Shown piece after piece: positions 1 to 9,170 of a DNA stretch of 64,000 nucleotides; the first letter of the stretch is position 1; every line of letters begins with the position of its first letter. The position numbers and the translations under genes are program-made. Location of the stretch: assembly GCF_003388735.1 (NCBI RefSeq), contig NZ_QUBQ01000005.1:248001-312000 (forward strand). Direction: 5' to 3'. Below the pieces are notes generated by a model. The model did no database searches, was not told the origin of the DNA, and saw only the letters and a list, made by a program, of their open reading frames with translations. This DNA is from Paenibacillus paeoniae (GTDB lineage Bacteria; Bacillota; Bacilli; Paenibacillales; Paenibacillaceae).

Positions 1-215
1 CTATAGTGTAGGTCTGAGCGGAGTAAATATACGTTTTGCGGGACATACATAATTGACCATGGGTTTGGTACACAATGTAGGGTAGGAGAGGTAAGCAGTT
101 CATGGGTGAAAAGGGGGCAAAGTGACCTCCAAAGGGCAAATGCAAGAGCCCAAAAACGGCTGAAATATGCGTTTTTGACAGCTTTGAGAACAATTTGTGA
201 ACTCTCTGTGGAACA

Positions 216-244
216 TTGACAAATAGGGTTGCCAACTTTATATT
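216..244 (+). promoter_or_regulatory. Predicted sigma-A promoter of the cta operon
   Basis: TTGACA at 216-221 and TATATT at 239-244 are separated by 17 bases, close to the vegetative consensus. They lie about 115 bases before ctaC, leaving a 5' leader of roughly 108 bases. A second, weaker TTGACA lies at 175-180. No gene is visible in bases 1-358. Confidence 0.6.
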
Positions 245-358
245 TAATAAAGTGATTTATGTTGCAGGAGTTGTCATAACATCTGTGAAACACGCAGCAA
301 AGCCGCTTGCCACGTGAAAATTAGGCAGCTGCGAAAACGTCAAAAGTGGGGTTGATTA

Positions 359-1414
359 ATGATGAAACGGTGGCAATTTGTTAAACGGCTTGCACCACTA
401 ATGGCCATGATGGTATTAGTGCTAGCCGCTTGCGGACGGGAAGACTTGTCCACGCTGAATCCTCAGGGTCCAGTAGCGGAAGAGCAATTCGGGCTGATGA
501 AGTTAGCAATTCTCATCATGGGTCTCGTAATTGTTGTCGTATTTGCAATTTCTTTCTACGTAATTATCCGTTTCCGCAGACGTCCTGGAGACAAAACGAT
601 TCCGAAGCAAGTGGAAGGAAGCCATAAGCTGGAGATTATTTGGACGGTTATTCCAATTATCTTGCTTATCATTCTTGCCGTGCCAACGGTGCAATCGGTC
701 TTCAATCTAGCCAAGGACTACCGCGATGATCCGGATGCGGTTAAAGTTATCGTGACTTCGCATCAATACTGGTGGGAATTTGAGTATCCTGAGCTTGGAA
801 TTAAGACGGCTCAAGAGCTGGTTATTCCAACAGGCAAGACGATTTCTATCGAAGCGAAGACGGCTGACGTGCTTCACTCGTTCTGGATTCCGTCTCTTGC
901 AGGTAAAATCGATACGAACCCGGGCGGTAACGTAAACTTCATGTACTTCTCCGCGCCGAAGGAAGGCGTTTACTTGGGCAAATGCGCCGAGTTATGCGGA
1001 CCTTCTCATGGCCTCATGGACTTTAAAGTGAAATCGGTTAACCCAGCTTCCTTCGAACGTTGGGCTGCTGCATTGCAAGAACCTGTAGCGCTTCCAAGCG
1101 ACCCGGCTATTGCTGCTGCATTCGAAAGCAAATGTCTGACTTGCCATGCAGTGGGCGACATGGGTGGCCCTGCATTCCCTAACCTTACAGGTATCGGCAG
1201 CCGCGAGAGCGTTGGCGGCATCCTGGTGAATGTGGACGCTGATGATAAGAAGTATAATCACGAAGATACGGTATACAACAACCTCTACAAGTGGATTAAG
1301 GATCCAGGAGCCGTGAAGCCGGGCAACTTGATGGTCGACCAATACGATCTGACAGATAAAGAGATTGAAGGTATCGCGAAGTATCTTTCTGAGTTAACGC
1401 TTGATTACGAATAA
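359..1414 (+). CDS. ctaC: Cytochrome c oxidase subunit II with fused cytochrome c domain
   Basis: Subunit II of a caa3-type terminal oxidase. It receives electrons and passes them through the CuA centre to subunit I. The 351-residue protein has a lipoprotein-type signal (hydrophobic stretch then LAACG), two membrane segments (about residues 50-70 and 95-115), and a cupredoxin domain with the CuA ligand block around GKCAELCGPSH. A C-terminal cytochrome c domain carries the haem motif CLTCH. That fused haem domain defines the caa3 type found in Bacillus. ATGATG offers two adjacent starts (359 or 362); the ribosome-binding site is weak (GGGG about 9 bases upstream). First gene of ctaCDEF. Confidence 0.97.
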   Translation: MMKRWQFVKRLAPLMAMMVLVLAACGREDLSTLNPQGPVAEEQFGLMKLAILIMGLVIVVVFAISFYVIIRFRRRPGDKTIPKQVEGSHKLEIIWTVIPIILLIILAVPTVQSVFNLAKDYRDDPDAVKVIVTSHQYWWEFEYPELGIKTAQELVIPTGKTISIEAKTADVLHSFWIPSLAGKIDTNPGGNVNFMYFSAPKEGVYLGKCAELCGPSHGLMDFKVKSVNPASFERWAAALQEPVALPSDPAIAAAFESKCLTCHAVGDMGGPAFPNLTGIGSRESVGGILVNVDADDKKYNHEDTVYNNLYKWIKDPGAVKPGNLMVDQYDLTDKEIEGIAKYLSELTLDYE

Positions 1415-1447
1415 TACCATCATCAGTGATTGAAGGAGGTACCTACC

Positions 1448-3343
1448 TTGGCTCATGCACACGCGCATGCGGTCAAACGTTACAGCGGAATTATGGACTG
1501 GCTGACAACGGTTGACCATAAAAAAATCGGTATTTTGTATTTAATTGCAGGGGGCTTTTTCTTCCTTGTAGGCGGTCTCGAAGCGATCCTGATCCGGATT
1601 CAACTTTGGAAACCGCAAGGAACTTTTGTGTCGGCAGATACATACAACGAACTGCTTACGATGCACGGAACAACCATGATCTTCTTGGCAGCGATGCCAT
1701 TGATATTTGCGTTAATGAACGCGGTTATACCGCTTCAAATCGGCGCACGCGACGTTGCCTTTCCATTCCTGAACTCGCTCGGCTTCTGGACGTTCCTCTT
1801 CGGCGGACTCCTGCTGAACGTGAGCTGGATTGTAGGCGATGTGCCTGACGCAGGCTGGACATCCTACGCTCCTCTTGCAGGAACAACGTATAGCGGTGAC
1901 CATGGCGTCGATTATTATGTTCTAGGTCTGCAGATTGCAGGTATCGGTACGCTGGTTGGCGGTATCAACTTCCTTGTTACCATCATCAACATGCGTGCTC
2001 CTGGCATGACATTCATGCGTATGCCAATGTTCACATGGTCAGTCTTCATTACATCGGCTTTGATTTTGTTCGCATTCCCTGCTCTGACAGTAGGATTGGC
2101 GGCACTGATGTTCGACCGATTGTTCGATGCGAACTTCTTTGATCCTTCCGGTGGCGGCAACGCTGTCCTATGGGAGCATATTTTCTGGATTTTCGGGCAT
2201 CCTGAGGTTTATATCCTCATCCTGCCGGCCTTCGGTATTATTTCCGAGGTAATCAGTACGTTCTCGCGCAAGCGCTTGTTCGGATACAGCTCTATGGTAT
2301 TCGCAACCATCCTGATCGGCTTCTTAGGCTTCATGGTATGGGCGCATCATATGTTCACTGCGGGTCTTGGTCCGGTAGCGAACGCGCTGTTCTCCATCGC
2401 GACAATGTTGATCGCGGTGCCGACAGGGATTAAAATCTTTAACTGGCTGTTCACGATGTGGGGCGGCTCAATCAAATTTACAGCTGCGAACCTGTTCGCA
2501 GTCAGCTTTATACCGACATTCGTAATGGGCGGCGTGACAGGCGTAATGCTTGCTGCTGCACCTGCAGATTTCCAGTATCATGATTCGTACTTTGTCGTAG
2601 CGCATTTTCACTACGTTATCGTAGGCGGCTTGGTGCTTGGTCTATTCTCCGGTCTTCACTACTGGTGGCCGAAGATGTTCGGTCGCATTCTGAATGAAAC
2701 GCTTGGCAAGTGGACGTTCTGGACGTTCTATATTGGCTTCCATTTGACGTTCTTTGTACAGCATTTCCTTGGTCTTCTGGGCATGCCGCGCCGTATCTGG
2801 CAATACCTGGACGGACTCGGATTTAACGAAATGAACATGATCAGTACAGTAGGCGCACTCTTGATGGGTGTCGGTACTTTGATGTTCCTGATCAACATTG
2901 TCGTAACATCTGTTAAACCTAAAGGCGTTGCTAACGATCCTTGGGAAGACGGACGTACGTTGGAGTGGACGATTGCATCGCCACCGCCAGAGTACAACTT
3001 TGCACAAACTCCGCTTGTACGCGGTTATGATGCATATTGGAAAGAAAAGCAAGATGGCCACAGCGGTATGACGCCTGCTGAACCGATTGGTCCCATTCAT
3101 ATGCCATCACCATCGATCCTGCCATTCTTCATGGGTCTCGGCTTGTTCATCGCAGGCTTCGGCTTCATGTATTCGCCGGATTGGGGTCAGTTCTTAGGAC
3201 TAGACTTGACGGTGGGTCACTTCATCGGAATCGTGGGTCTCGGTATTACGCTTATCTGTATGCTGCTTCGTTCCGTAATTGACGATCATGGCTTCCATAT
3301 CGAGGAAGAAGAAATTCTGAAGGATCTAGGGGGTAAAGCATGA
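1448..3343 (+). CDS. ctaD: Cytochrome c oxidase subunit I
   Basis: Catalytic haem-copper subunit that reduces oxygen to water and pumps protons. The 631-residue protein has 12 or more membrane segments. The H-P-E-V-Y motif (haem-copper site with Tyr-His crosslink), the HH copper pair in WAHHM and the haem-ligand histidines in VAHFHYV are visible. The TTG start at 1448 is chosen because AAGGAGGT sits 7 bases upstream at 1433-1440; a TTG further upstream would place that site inside the gene. The stop overlaps ctaE by 4 bases (ATGA). Confidence 0.97.
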   Translation: MAHAHAHAVKRYSGIMDWLTTVDHKKIGILYLIAGGFFFLVGGLEAILIRIQLWKPQGTFVSADTYNELLTMHGTTMIFLAAMPLIFALMNAVIPLQIGARDVAFPFLNSLGFWTFLFGGLLLNVSWIVGDVPDAGWTSYAPLAGTTYSGDHGVDYYVLGLQIAGIGTLVGGINFLVTIINMRAPGMTFMRMPMFTWSVFITSALILFAFPALTVGLAALMFDRLFDANFFDPSGGGNAVLWEHIFWIFGHPEVYILILPAFGIISEVISTFSRKRLFGYSSMVFATILIGFLGFMVWAHHMFTAGLGPVANALFSIATMLIAVPTGIKIFNWLFTMWGGSIKFTAANLFAVSFIPTFVMGGVTGVMLAAAPADFQYHDSYFVVAHFHYVIVGGLVLGLFSGLHYWWPKMFGRILNETLGKWTFWTFYIGFHLTFFVQHFLGLLGMPRRIWQYLDGLGFNEMNMISTVGALLMGVGTLMFLINIVVTSVKPKGVANDPWEDGRTLEWTIASPPPEYNFAQTPLVRGYDAYWKEKQDGHSGMTPAEPIGPIHMPSPSILPFFMGLGLFIAGFGFMYSPDWGQFLGLDLTVGHFIGIVGLGITLICMLLRSVIDDHGFHIEEEEILKDLGGKA

Positions 3344-3957
3344 GCGCACACACGCATGTAGAAGGCCAACTGCCTCATGAGCCGGAAAAGGCGACCCTTG
3401 AGGGACGCAATAAAGTTCTTGGCTTCTGGCTGTTCCTTGGCGGTGAGACGGTATTGTTCGGTACGCTGTTCGCAGCGTTCCTTGCCCTTCGTCATCAAGT
3501 GCTTGACGGCCCGACCGCCAATCATTTGTTCGACTTGAAGCTGGTAGCTTTCGCTACCGCAATCTTGCTGACGTCCAGCTTAACGAGCGTATTCGCTATT
3601 CAAGCGATGCATCAGCAAAAGGTGAAAAGCCTGATCAATTGGCTAATCGTTACGGTATTGCTTGGCGTAGGTTTTCTTATTCTTGAGATTTACGAGTTCG
3701 TACATTATGTAGGTGAAGGTCATGGATTCACAACAAGTGCATTCAGTTCTTCCTTCTATACGCTGGTTGGCTTCCACGGAGCGCACGTATTGTTCGGTAT
3801 AATGTGGATTACGCTGCTTATCATTCAGCTAAAGAGAAAAGGATTGACGGTCGTTACTGCACCGAAAGTGTACGTTGCCGGCATGTACTGGCACTTTATC
3901 GACGTTGTATGGGTATTCATCTTCACTGTTGTATACCTGATGGGAAAGGTGGTTTAA
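3340..3957 (+). CDS. ctaE: Cytochrome c oxidase subunit III
   Basis: A 205-residue integral membrane subunit that stabilises the oxidase core. Five hydrophobic segments are visible, with the family pattern GFHGAHVLFGI in the middle and a C-terminal YWHFIDVVWVFIF block. The length matches the short Bacillus-type subunit III. The ATG overlaps the ctaD stop, so translation is probably coupled. Confidence 0.96.
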   Translation: MSAHTHVEGQLPHEPEKATLEGRNKVLGFWLFLGGETVLFGTLFAAFLALRHQVLDGPTANHLFDLKLVAFATAILLTSSLTSVFAIQAMHQQKVKSLINWLIVTVLLGVGFLILEIYEFVHYVGEGHGFTTSAFSSSFYTLVGFHGAHVLFGIMWITLLIIQLKRKGLTVVTAPKVYVAGMYWHFIDVVWVFIFTVVYLMGKVV

Positions 3958-3960
3958 CGT

Positions 3961-4281
3961 ATGGCAAGCAATAATCATTCCGCCACGGAGCAAAACACCA
4001 AACGTCACAAGGTAGAAGGTCCAAAGAAACATATCGTCGCTTTTATCTTCTCGATTCTGCTAACATTCATCGCGTTTGCAACCGTAATTGGCGGCGAGAT
4101 CAACAAAGACTTTATCTATATCATTCTTCTGGGAACGGCTGTCCTTCAAGTATTCGTACAGATGGCGTTCTGGATGCATATGAAGGATCGCGGGCATAGG
4201 TTCGCACTAATCGGTATTTTGACCGGTGTGTTCGTCGTATTTACCTGCGTGATCATGGCTGAATATTGGGTTTGGTGGTAA
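3961..4281 (+). CDS. ctaF: Cytochrome c oxidase subunit IV
   Basis: Small membrane subunit of the caa3 oxidase (106 residues). It has a polar lysine-rich N terminus followed by three hydrophobic segments, and the conserved FVQMAFWMHM block typical of prokaryotic subunit IV (COX4_pro). It starts 3 bases after the ctaE stop and is the last gene before a terminator-like hairpin. Confidence 0.94.
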   Translation: MASNNHSATEQNTKRHKVEGPKKHIVAFIFSILLTFIAFATVIGGEINKDFIYIILLGTAVLQVFVQMAFWMHMKDRGHRFALIGILTGVFVVFTCVIMAEYWVWW

Positions 4282-4308
4282 TGGATTACCGCCGAATATA
4301 ACTGAACA

Positions 4309-4340
4309 GAGGAGGGTCCCGGTTTGGGTCCCTCTTCTTT
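4309..4340 (+). terminator. Rho-independent terminator-like hairpin after ctaF
   Basis: GAGGAGGG (4309-4316) pairs with CCCTCTTC (4330-4337) with one G-U pair, followed by a short T run. It may trim ctaG expression relative to the oxidase subunits. Confidence 0.5.
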
Positions 4341-4381
4341 CGTAACAAATGCATGAATGCATGAGAAAGGAGCCTGCTCTA

Positions 4382-5305
4382 GTGCTAGACTTGAATAAGT
4401 ATTTCTCCTTCACTGAGTTATGGACCCCTATGTTTTTGTTTGCGATGATCGCGGTGGTCATCCTTTATTTCTATCTGATTGGTCCTTGGAGAGAGAAACG
4501 TCATCCGGGAGCTGCCCAAGCGACGATCACCCAAAAAACGCTTTTTGTATCGGCGATTATTCTGGTGTATGTCTGTCACGGTGGTCCAATTAATTTGCTT
4601 GGTCACTTGATGTTTACGTTCCATATGGTGAATATGTCGGTCTCCTATCTCATCGTTCCTCCGATGATATTGCTAGGTATTCCGGCATTTATATGGCGAG
4701 CGGTGTTCTCGAATAGCTTTTGGAGGAAGCTTCGATTCTTTATGCATCCTATCGTTGCGTTAGTAGCGTTTAATATGTTGTTTTCGATTTATCATGTACC
4801 GATGGTGCATGATTATGTCATGACGAACTTCACGGTTCATCGTATTTATTATGTGGCTCTCTTCATTACTGCATTCATGATGTGGTGGCAGATTGCTTGT
4901 CCGGTGCCGGAGTGGAACAGATTGGCACATGTAAAGAAAATGGCTTATGTATTTGCGAATGGCGTATTGCTTACGCCTGCCTGCGCGCTTATTATTTTCT
5001 CGCCGGCAGGTATGTATGCCACTTACAACGATCCGCAAGTATGGGCTACAGCGATGGGATATTGTATGCCTGGCAGCGATAGCAGCGCTCTGATTGCACA
5101 GTTCGGCGGCCCTCAATTTTTCAACACGCTTGGGGTAGTGGATGATCAGCAACTGGGCGGTATTATTATGAAGCTGGTACAGGAGCTTATGTACGGCCTT
5201 ATTCTCGCTTACATCTTCAAACAGTGGTTTAAGCGGGAGCATCATGCCGATGACGAATTGCCGAATCCAGGTACAAACCCGGGCACAAATCCTGGTACTG
5301 CCTAG
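4382..5305 (+). CDS. ctaG: Cytochrome c oxidase assembly factor CtaG (caa3_CtaG family)
   Basis: Membrane protein needed for assembly of active caa3 oxidase in Bacillus, probably at the copper-insertion step. Seven hydrophobic segments and conserved membrane histidines (VYVCHGGP, FTFHMV, YHVPMVHD) fit the family. The GTG at 4382 is chosen because AAAGGAG lies about 9 bases upstream; an ATG at 4349 would bury that site. The C terminus ends in three NPGT repeats, an odd low-complexity tail. Length about 307 residues. Confidence 0.92.
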   Translation: MLDLNKYFSFTELWTPMFLFAMIAVVILYFYLIGPWREKRHPGAAQATITQKTLFVSAIILVYVCHGGPINLLGHLMFTFHMVNMSVSYLIVPPMILLGIPAFIWRAVFSNSFWRKLRFFMHPIVALVAFNMLFSIYHVPMVHDYVMTNFTVHRIYYVALFITAFMMWWQIACPVPEWNRLAHVKKMAYVFANGVLLTPACALIIFSPAGMYATYNDPQVWATAMGYCMPGSDSSALIAQFGGPQFFNTLGVVDDQQLGGIIMKLVQELMYGLILAYIFKQWFKREHHADDELPNPGTNPGTNPGTA

Positions 5306-5354
5306 TCGTCATATTGGTCTACGCTTATATTTTTGAAGGTTGGAGAGGATTAAC

Positions 5355-5816
5355 ATGGACTTGAATATTCTCATGCCTACGGTCAGCACATTTTTTATCG
5401 TGCTAAGTGCCGTTTTGGTCGCATTTGGCTGGCGCCTCGCTATTCAGCGGAAGCTCGAGCAGCATCAGAAGGTTATGGTCTACGCGGCCGTTGCGGCTAT
5501 TCTGTTTTTTATCATTTATGCGTCCAGAACGATCTTTATCGGCAGTACGCCTTATAATGGTCCAGAGGGACTAAAGCCTTACTATCTCGTATTCTTGTTG
5601 TTTCATATCGTGCTTGCGACTGTGGCTGCCGTATTCGGCATTACGACGATCACGCTTGGCTACAAGAAAAAGTTCAAGAAGCATCGCAGACTTGGGCGAT
5701 TCACGTCCATCATTTGGTTTTTTACGGCTATTACGGGCGTAGCGGTCTATTCGATCCTATACGTGTTGTATCCGGCTGCCGACGCTAAGCCATTGTTTGA
5801 AGCCATATTTGGATAG
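5355..5816 (+). CDS. DUF420 family membrane protein
   Basis: A 153-residue protein with four hydrophobic segments and the histidines expected of DUF420 (FHIVLATVAAVFG, KKHRRLGRFTSIIWF). DUF420 genes often follow ctaG in Bacillales (the B. subtilis gene is yozB); an oxidase-related assembly role is suspected but unproven. The ATG at 5355 is preferred over an in-frame TTG at 5340 because GGAGAGG at 5342-5348 is correctly spaced for it. Confidence 0.85.
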   Translation: MDLNILMPTVSTFFIVLSAVLVAFGWRLAIQRKLEQHQKVMVYAAVAAILFFIIYASRTIFIGSTPYNGPEGLKPYYLVFLLFHIVLATVAAVFGITTITLGYKKKFKKHRRLGRFTSIIWFFTAITGVAVYSILYVLYPAADAKPLFEAIFG

Positions 5817-5832
5817 ATAATATGAACTGATG

Positions 5833-5864
5833 AAAGTCATCCTGGGGAAAGGATGGCTTTTTTC
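5833..5864 (+). terminator. Rho-independent terminator
   Basis: AAAGTCATCCT pairs with AGGATGGCTTT around a short loop, followed by six T residues. It ends the ctaG-DUF420 unit. Confidence 0.75.
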
Positions 5865-5884
5865 TATGAATGGGAGGAGAAAAT

Positions 5885-6868
5885 GTGCACATCAAGGATG
5901 AACTGTATGGCGAATACGAGATTGACGGCGTTTTGGAGCAATTAATCATGAGTAAGCCGGTGCAGCGGCTGAAGGGCATACATCAAGGCGGGGCAGGATA
6001 TTTGGTGAATGGGAGCTGGAATGTGACGCGTTACGAGCATTCGATCGGGGTCATGCTGCTTATCCGTAAGCTTGGGGGTTCGATTGAGGAGCAGATAGCG
6101 GGACTTCTTCATGATGTGTCGCATACAGCGTTTTCGCATGTTGTTGATTTTGCGCTGGGACATCATGACGAAAATTATCACGAGGAGATCTATTCCTCCA
6201 TCGTTTTGAATTCCGAGATACCGGATATTTTGCGTGCTAACGGCTATTCCTGGGACGATGTGTTAGGGGATGACTCCAAGTGGACTCTGCTGGAGCGACC
6301 AGCCCCCGAGCTTTGTGCCGACCGTGTAGATTATACGCTCCGCGATATGTATCGCTATAACTATCTGACGCATGCTGAAGTATTGCAATTTCTGGAGGAG
6401 GATCTTCTCGCTGTGAATGGCCGGATGGTGCTCCGAAACGTACAAGCTGCTAAATGGTTTGTCCGGGCTTATAACATGGAAGTTCTCGATTTCTTCATGC
6501 ATCCGCTTAACGTCTATGCCTATGATAAGCTGGCGAAGGCACTGAGGGAAGCGATTAACCTAGGGTTGATTGTATTGCCGGATCTCATGCTGCGCGATGA
6601 GGAGGTCTGGGGAATGCTGCAGGCAACAGATCACCCAGTGATTAGCCAACTCGTGCGAGAGCTACACACAGGGGTTCAGGTTGAAGAGAACATGGATCAA
6701 TACGATATCTATATGAAGTACAAGGAGAGGCTTGTTGATCCGCCAGTTTTGGTGGGGGATCATATTGTCGCAGCATCTGACTTGACGGAAGAAGTGGGTC
6801 GGATGAAGGTTAGAGCCAGAGAGAAGTTTGCGCGCGGTGTGTATGTCCGAATTATGTCGGATAAATAA
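5885..6868 (+). CDS. HD-domain phosphohydrolase
   Basis: A predicted metal-dependent phosphohydrolase, 327 residues from the GTG at 5885. The HD signature is clear: YEHSIGV (first His) and LLHDVSHTAFSH (the His-Asp pair plus flanking histidines), with a distal Asp in CADRVDYTLRD. This is the pattern of dGTPase-like or YdhJ-like HD proteins. GGGAGGA at 5871-5877 fits GTG 5885 better than the ATG at 5870, which overlaps it. It stands alone between two terminators. The substrate cannot be told from sequence; nucleotides are the usual guess. Confidence 0.85.
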   Translation: MHIKDELYGEYEIDGVLEQLIMSKPVQRLKGIHQGGAGYLVNGSWNVTRYEHSIGVMLLIRKLGGSIEEQIAGLLHDVSHTAFSHVVDFALGHHDENYHEEIYSSIVLNSEIPDILRANGYSWDDVLGDDSKWTLLERPAPELCADRVDYTLRDMYRYNYLTHAEVLQFLEEDLLAVNGRMVLRNVQAAKWFVRAYNMEVLDFFMHPLNVYAYDKLAKALREAINLGLIVLPDLMLRDEEVWGMLQATDHPVISQLVRELHTGVQVEENMDQYDIYMKYKERLVDPPVLVGDHIVAASDLTEEVGRMKVRAREKFARGVYVRIMSDK

Positions 6869-6883
6869 GCTGCGTACAGGTAC

Positions 6884-6909
6884 AGTCATCCTTTAGGGTG
6901 GCTTTTTTT
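6884..6909 (+). terminator. Rho-independent terminator
   Basis: AGTCATCC pairs with GGGTGGCT (two G-U pairs) around TTTA, followed by seven T residues. It ends the HD-domain gene. Confidence 0.75.
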
Positions 6910-6961
6910 GCGTGAAAGGACTTTGGAAAAGGGATCCTGGAAAAATAATACGATGGAAGTA

Positions 6962-7038
6962 TTGACAATCATTCGAGGTGTGCATATACTGTGTATATAG
7001 ATATATACAATATATAAATAGATCACAGTATACACAGT
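6962..7038 (+). promoter_or_regulatory. Sigma-A promoter with GntR-type operator
   Basis: TTGACA (6962-6967) and TATACT (6985-6990) are 17 bases apart, a near-consensus promoter. A perfect 10-base inverted repeat, ACTGTGTATA (6988-6997) and TATACACAGT (7029-7038), overlaps the -10 box and brackets the start site. This is where a repressor would block transcription. The obvious candidate is the YtrA-like GntR protein encoded second in this operon. Confidence 0.75.
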
Positions 7039-7081
7039 GCAAGGATCGCACAAGGAAATGGTTGAAGGGAGGATGCCAGAG

Positions 7082-7804
7082 TTGAACACATGGCAAGGAG
7101 CTTGGTATCTGGCTAAGGAAGAGTTAAGAAGAGTGAGGTGGAAGCATCTCATCACCCTTGTCTTTATCGGTTACTTATTGATCTTTCTGGTTCCGATGTT
7201 CTCCGATGGAAGAATAGAAAATAGTTTATTCGGTTACTGGGCGTTAGATTTCATTACGATCACGCTGCTTCCAATGTTGGGATTCATGTCGACGCAGAAC
7301 TCAGGATTTTACTGGAAGATGGATACGTACACCAAGAAGCTGGCGGCATGGCGCACGATGCCCATTACAATCAAGCAGATTGTGCTTGGAAGGATACTCC
7401 TGTTTCTGGTCAACGGCATAATAGCCATGATTGTATTTTTCACGATTTATTACTTGTTCGCCAGATCGCTGGGCGCGGATATCGAGCTATTGGACTTTAT
7501 CTTGTACGCTTTATTCTGGATCGGCTTCTCGATCGCAGTCGGAATTATTTATCTCTACCTTGAAACTGGCTTTTCGGGCATGAAATATTTCTGGTTCTGT
7601 ACAGCGATATCGTTGTTCTTACTAGTAGGGATGGTCGTGTACACGTATTTCTTCAAAAATAGTCTGGTCCTTCTCAGCTACAGGACTATTGCACAAGGTG
7701 GATGGTGGATGCCGCTCATCATGATTGTGCTCGCAATAGCAGTGTTCTTTTTCGGGCGAATCATTATGGATAAGAAATTGAGAACAAGGAGCTATACCAG
7801 TTAA
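7082..7804 (+). CDS. ABC transporter membrane protein (first gene of a YtrA-type operon)
   Basis: A 240-residue integral membrane protein with about six hydrophobic segments, no ATPase motifs and a lysine/arginine-rich cytoplasmic start. It probably forms the channel for the ATPase at 8226-9170. No closer family is recognised with certainty. The TTG at 7082 is 9 bases after AAGGGAGG; the ATG at 7073 directly abuts that site and is less likely. First gene after the operator-bearing promoter. Confidence 0.7.
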   Translation: MNTWQGAWYLAKEELRRVRWKHLITLVFIGYLLIFLVPMFSDGRIENSLFGYWALDFITITLLPMLGFMSTQNSGFYWKMDTYTKKLAAWRTMPITIKQIVLGRILLFLVNGIIAMIVFFTIYYLFARSLGADIELLDFILYALFWIGFSIAVGIIYLYLETGFSGMKYFWFCTAISLFLLVGMVVYTYFFKNSLVLLSYRTIAQGGWWMPLIMIVLAIAVFFFGRIIMDKKLRTRSYTS

Positions 7805-7824
7805 TAGAGAAAGCGGGTGAAGCG

Positions 7825-8229
7825 ATGCGGCTGCCTATAGGGATTAATGAACAAAGTGCAGAGCCGCTCTATCATCAGATAGAAGTCCAGCTAAGGGCTT
7901 TGATTGTTAGCGGTCAGTTGGCAGAGGGCACGCTGTTGCCATCAATCCGCGAGCTGGCCCAGACGGTCAAATGCAGTGTTATTACGGTAAAACGCGTATA
8001 TAGCGATCTTGAGAGCGAAGGGCTGTTGCGAACAAGGCAAGGTACAGGAACCTACGTCGCCAAGGTTGGCGAGCAGGAACGGGATCGACACCGGCTGACT
8101 GCGGTAGTCGAGGCGCTGGATCAAGCGGTGACAACAGGCAAACGAAATCAATGCTCAGAAGAAGAAATGATAGAGCTCTTCAACGAGGCCATTCAAAAAC
8201 ATTACCGGCAGGGAGGGAAAACATCATGA
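7825..8229 (+). CDS. GntR family regulator, YtrA subfamily
   Basis: A 134-residue regulator with an N-terminal winged helix (LPSIRELAQTVKCSVITVKRVYSDLESEGLLRTRQGTGTYV region) and a short C-terminal helical tail, the size of YtrA proteins. These usually repress ABC operons that respond to cell-envelope antibiotics. The 10-base inverted repeat at 6988-7038 is its probable binding site, making the operon self-regulated. Its stop overlaps the next start (ATGA). Confidence 0.88.
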   Translation: MRLPIGINEQSAEPLYHQIEVQLRALIVSGQLAEGTLLPSIRELAQTVKCSVITVKRVYSDLESEGLLRTRQGTGTYVAKVGEQERDRHRLTAVVEALDQAVTTGKRNQCSEEEMIELFNEAIQKHYRQGGKTS

Positions 8230-9170
8230 GCGATGGGCAAGCGGATCAGGCCATTCAGTTCAAGGGCATCGAACAGCGCAAGCCAAACTTCAAGCTAGGT
8301 CCCATTACGCTGGACATTCCCAAGGGATTCATTACAGCTATTGTCGGACCGAATGGCAGCGGCAAGAGCACGCTGTTCCGTATGGTGCTTGATCTGGAGA
8401 AGCCTCAAGAGGGAACCGTACATGTGCTGGATCATCGTATAGGCAGCGGTGACGATGCTCCAGTCAAGCAGCGAATCGGATATTTGCCGGAGGAATCGCT
8501 GTTGCACGACGACAAGATCAAGGCATTCGAGAAAGCAAGGTTTAACAGCTACTGGTACAGGAACTGGGATGTGAACCGTTATCAAGAATTGCTGCTGGGT
8601 CTGCAAGTCAACGATAATTTGCCGCTGGGTAAGATGTCGAAGGGCATGAGAAGAAAGTGCGAGTTCGCGCTAGCTTTGGCCCATGCCCCCGACTTGCTGC
8701 TCTTGGATGAACCTTCTTCCGGTTTGGATCCGCTAGCGTGGAAGGCGATGATTGAGATGCTCCATCGTTATATGGAGCATGGCGATCGGACGATTCTGAT
8801 GACCTCTCACATTGTGGAGGAAGTAAAGCGTTTGGCGGATTACATTGTTTTTATGGCACAAGGACGCGTGTTAGGCGTATATGAAAAGGATGAGTTGTTC
8901 AGCAGTTGGTTCACGTTCTTCATTTCAGGCGAGGGATTGAGCGCTCAGACCGCTTCTACCATGCCCGGGCAATGTGGTGTTGAGTCGATTGGAGGTCATT
9001 CATTCCGTATTACGACAAGCAAAGCTTTACAGGCAGATCAGTGGTGCGTGGCAGAAGGAATTACGATCATAAGCAAGCAGGCGCTGGAACTGGATGAGAT
9101 TATGAGCACGCTCCTGCAACAAGATGGCATTAGTAAAAGAGTACATGAAGCGAGGGGAAATTCGAGATGA
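8226..9170 (+). CDS. ABC transporter ATP-binding protein
   Basis: A 314-residue ATPase. Walker A is GPNGSGKST, the signature is MSKGMRRK (variant of LSGGQ) and Walker B is LLLLDEPSSGLDP. The C-terminal 80 residues form an accessory domain. Divergent signatures of this kind are common in YtrB-like ATPases. It is translated by overlap from the GntR gene and overlaps the next ATPase by 4 bases. It probably works with the permease at 7082-7804. Confidence 0.88.
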   Translation: MSDGQADQAIQFKGIEQRKPNFKLGPITLDIPKGFITAIVGPNGSGKSTLFRMVLDLEKPQEGTVHVLDHRIGSGDDAPVKQRIGYLPEESLLHDDKIKAFEKARFNSYWYRNWDVNRYQELLLGLQVNDNLPLGKMSKGMRRKCEFALALAHAPDLLLLDEPSSGLDPLAWKAMIEMLHRYMEHGDRTILMTSHIVEEVKRLADYIVFMAQGRVLGVYEKDELFSSWFTFFISGEGLSAQTASTMPGQCGVESIGGHSFRITTSKALQADQWCVAEGITIISKQALELDEIMSTLLQQDGISKRVHEARGNSR

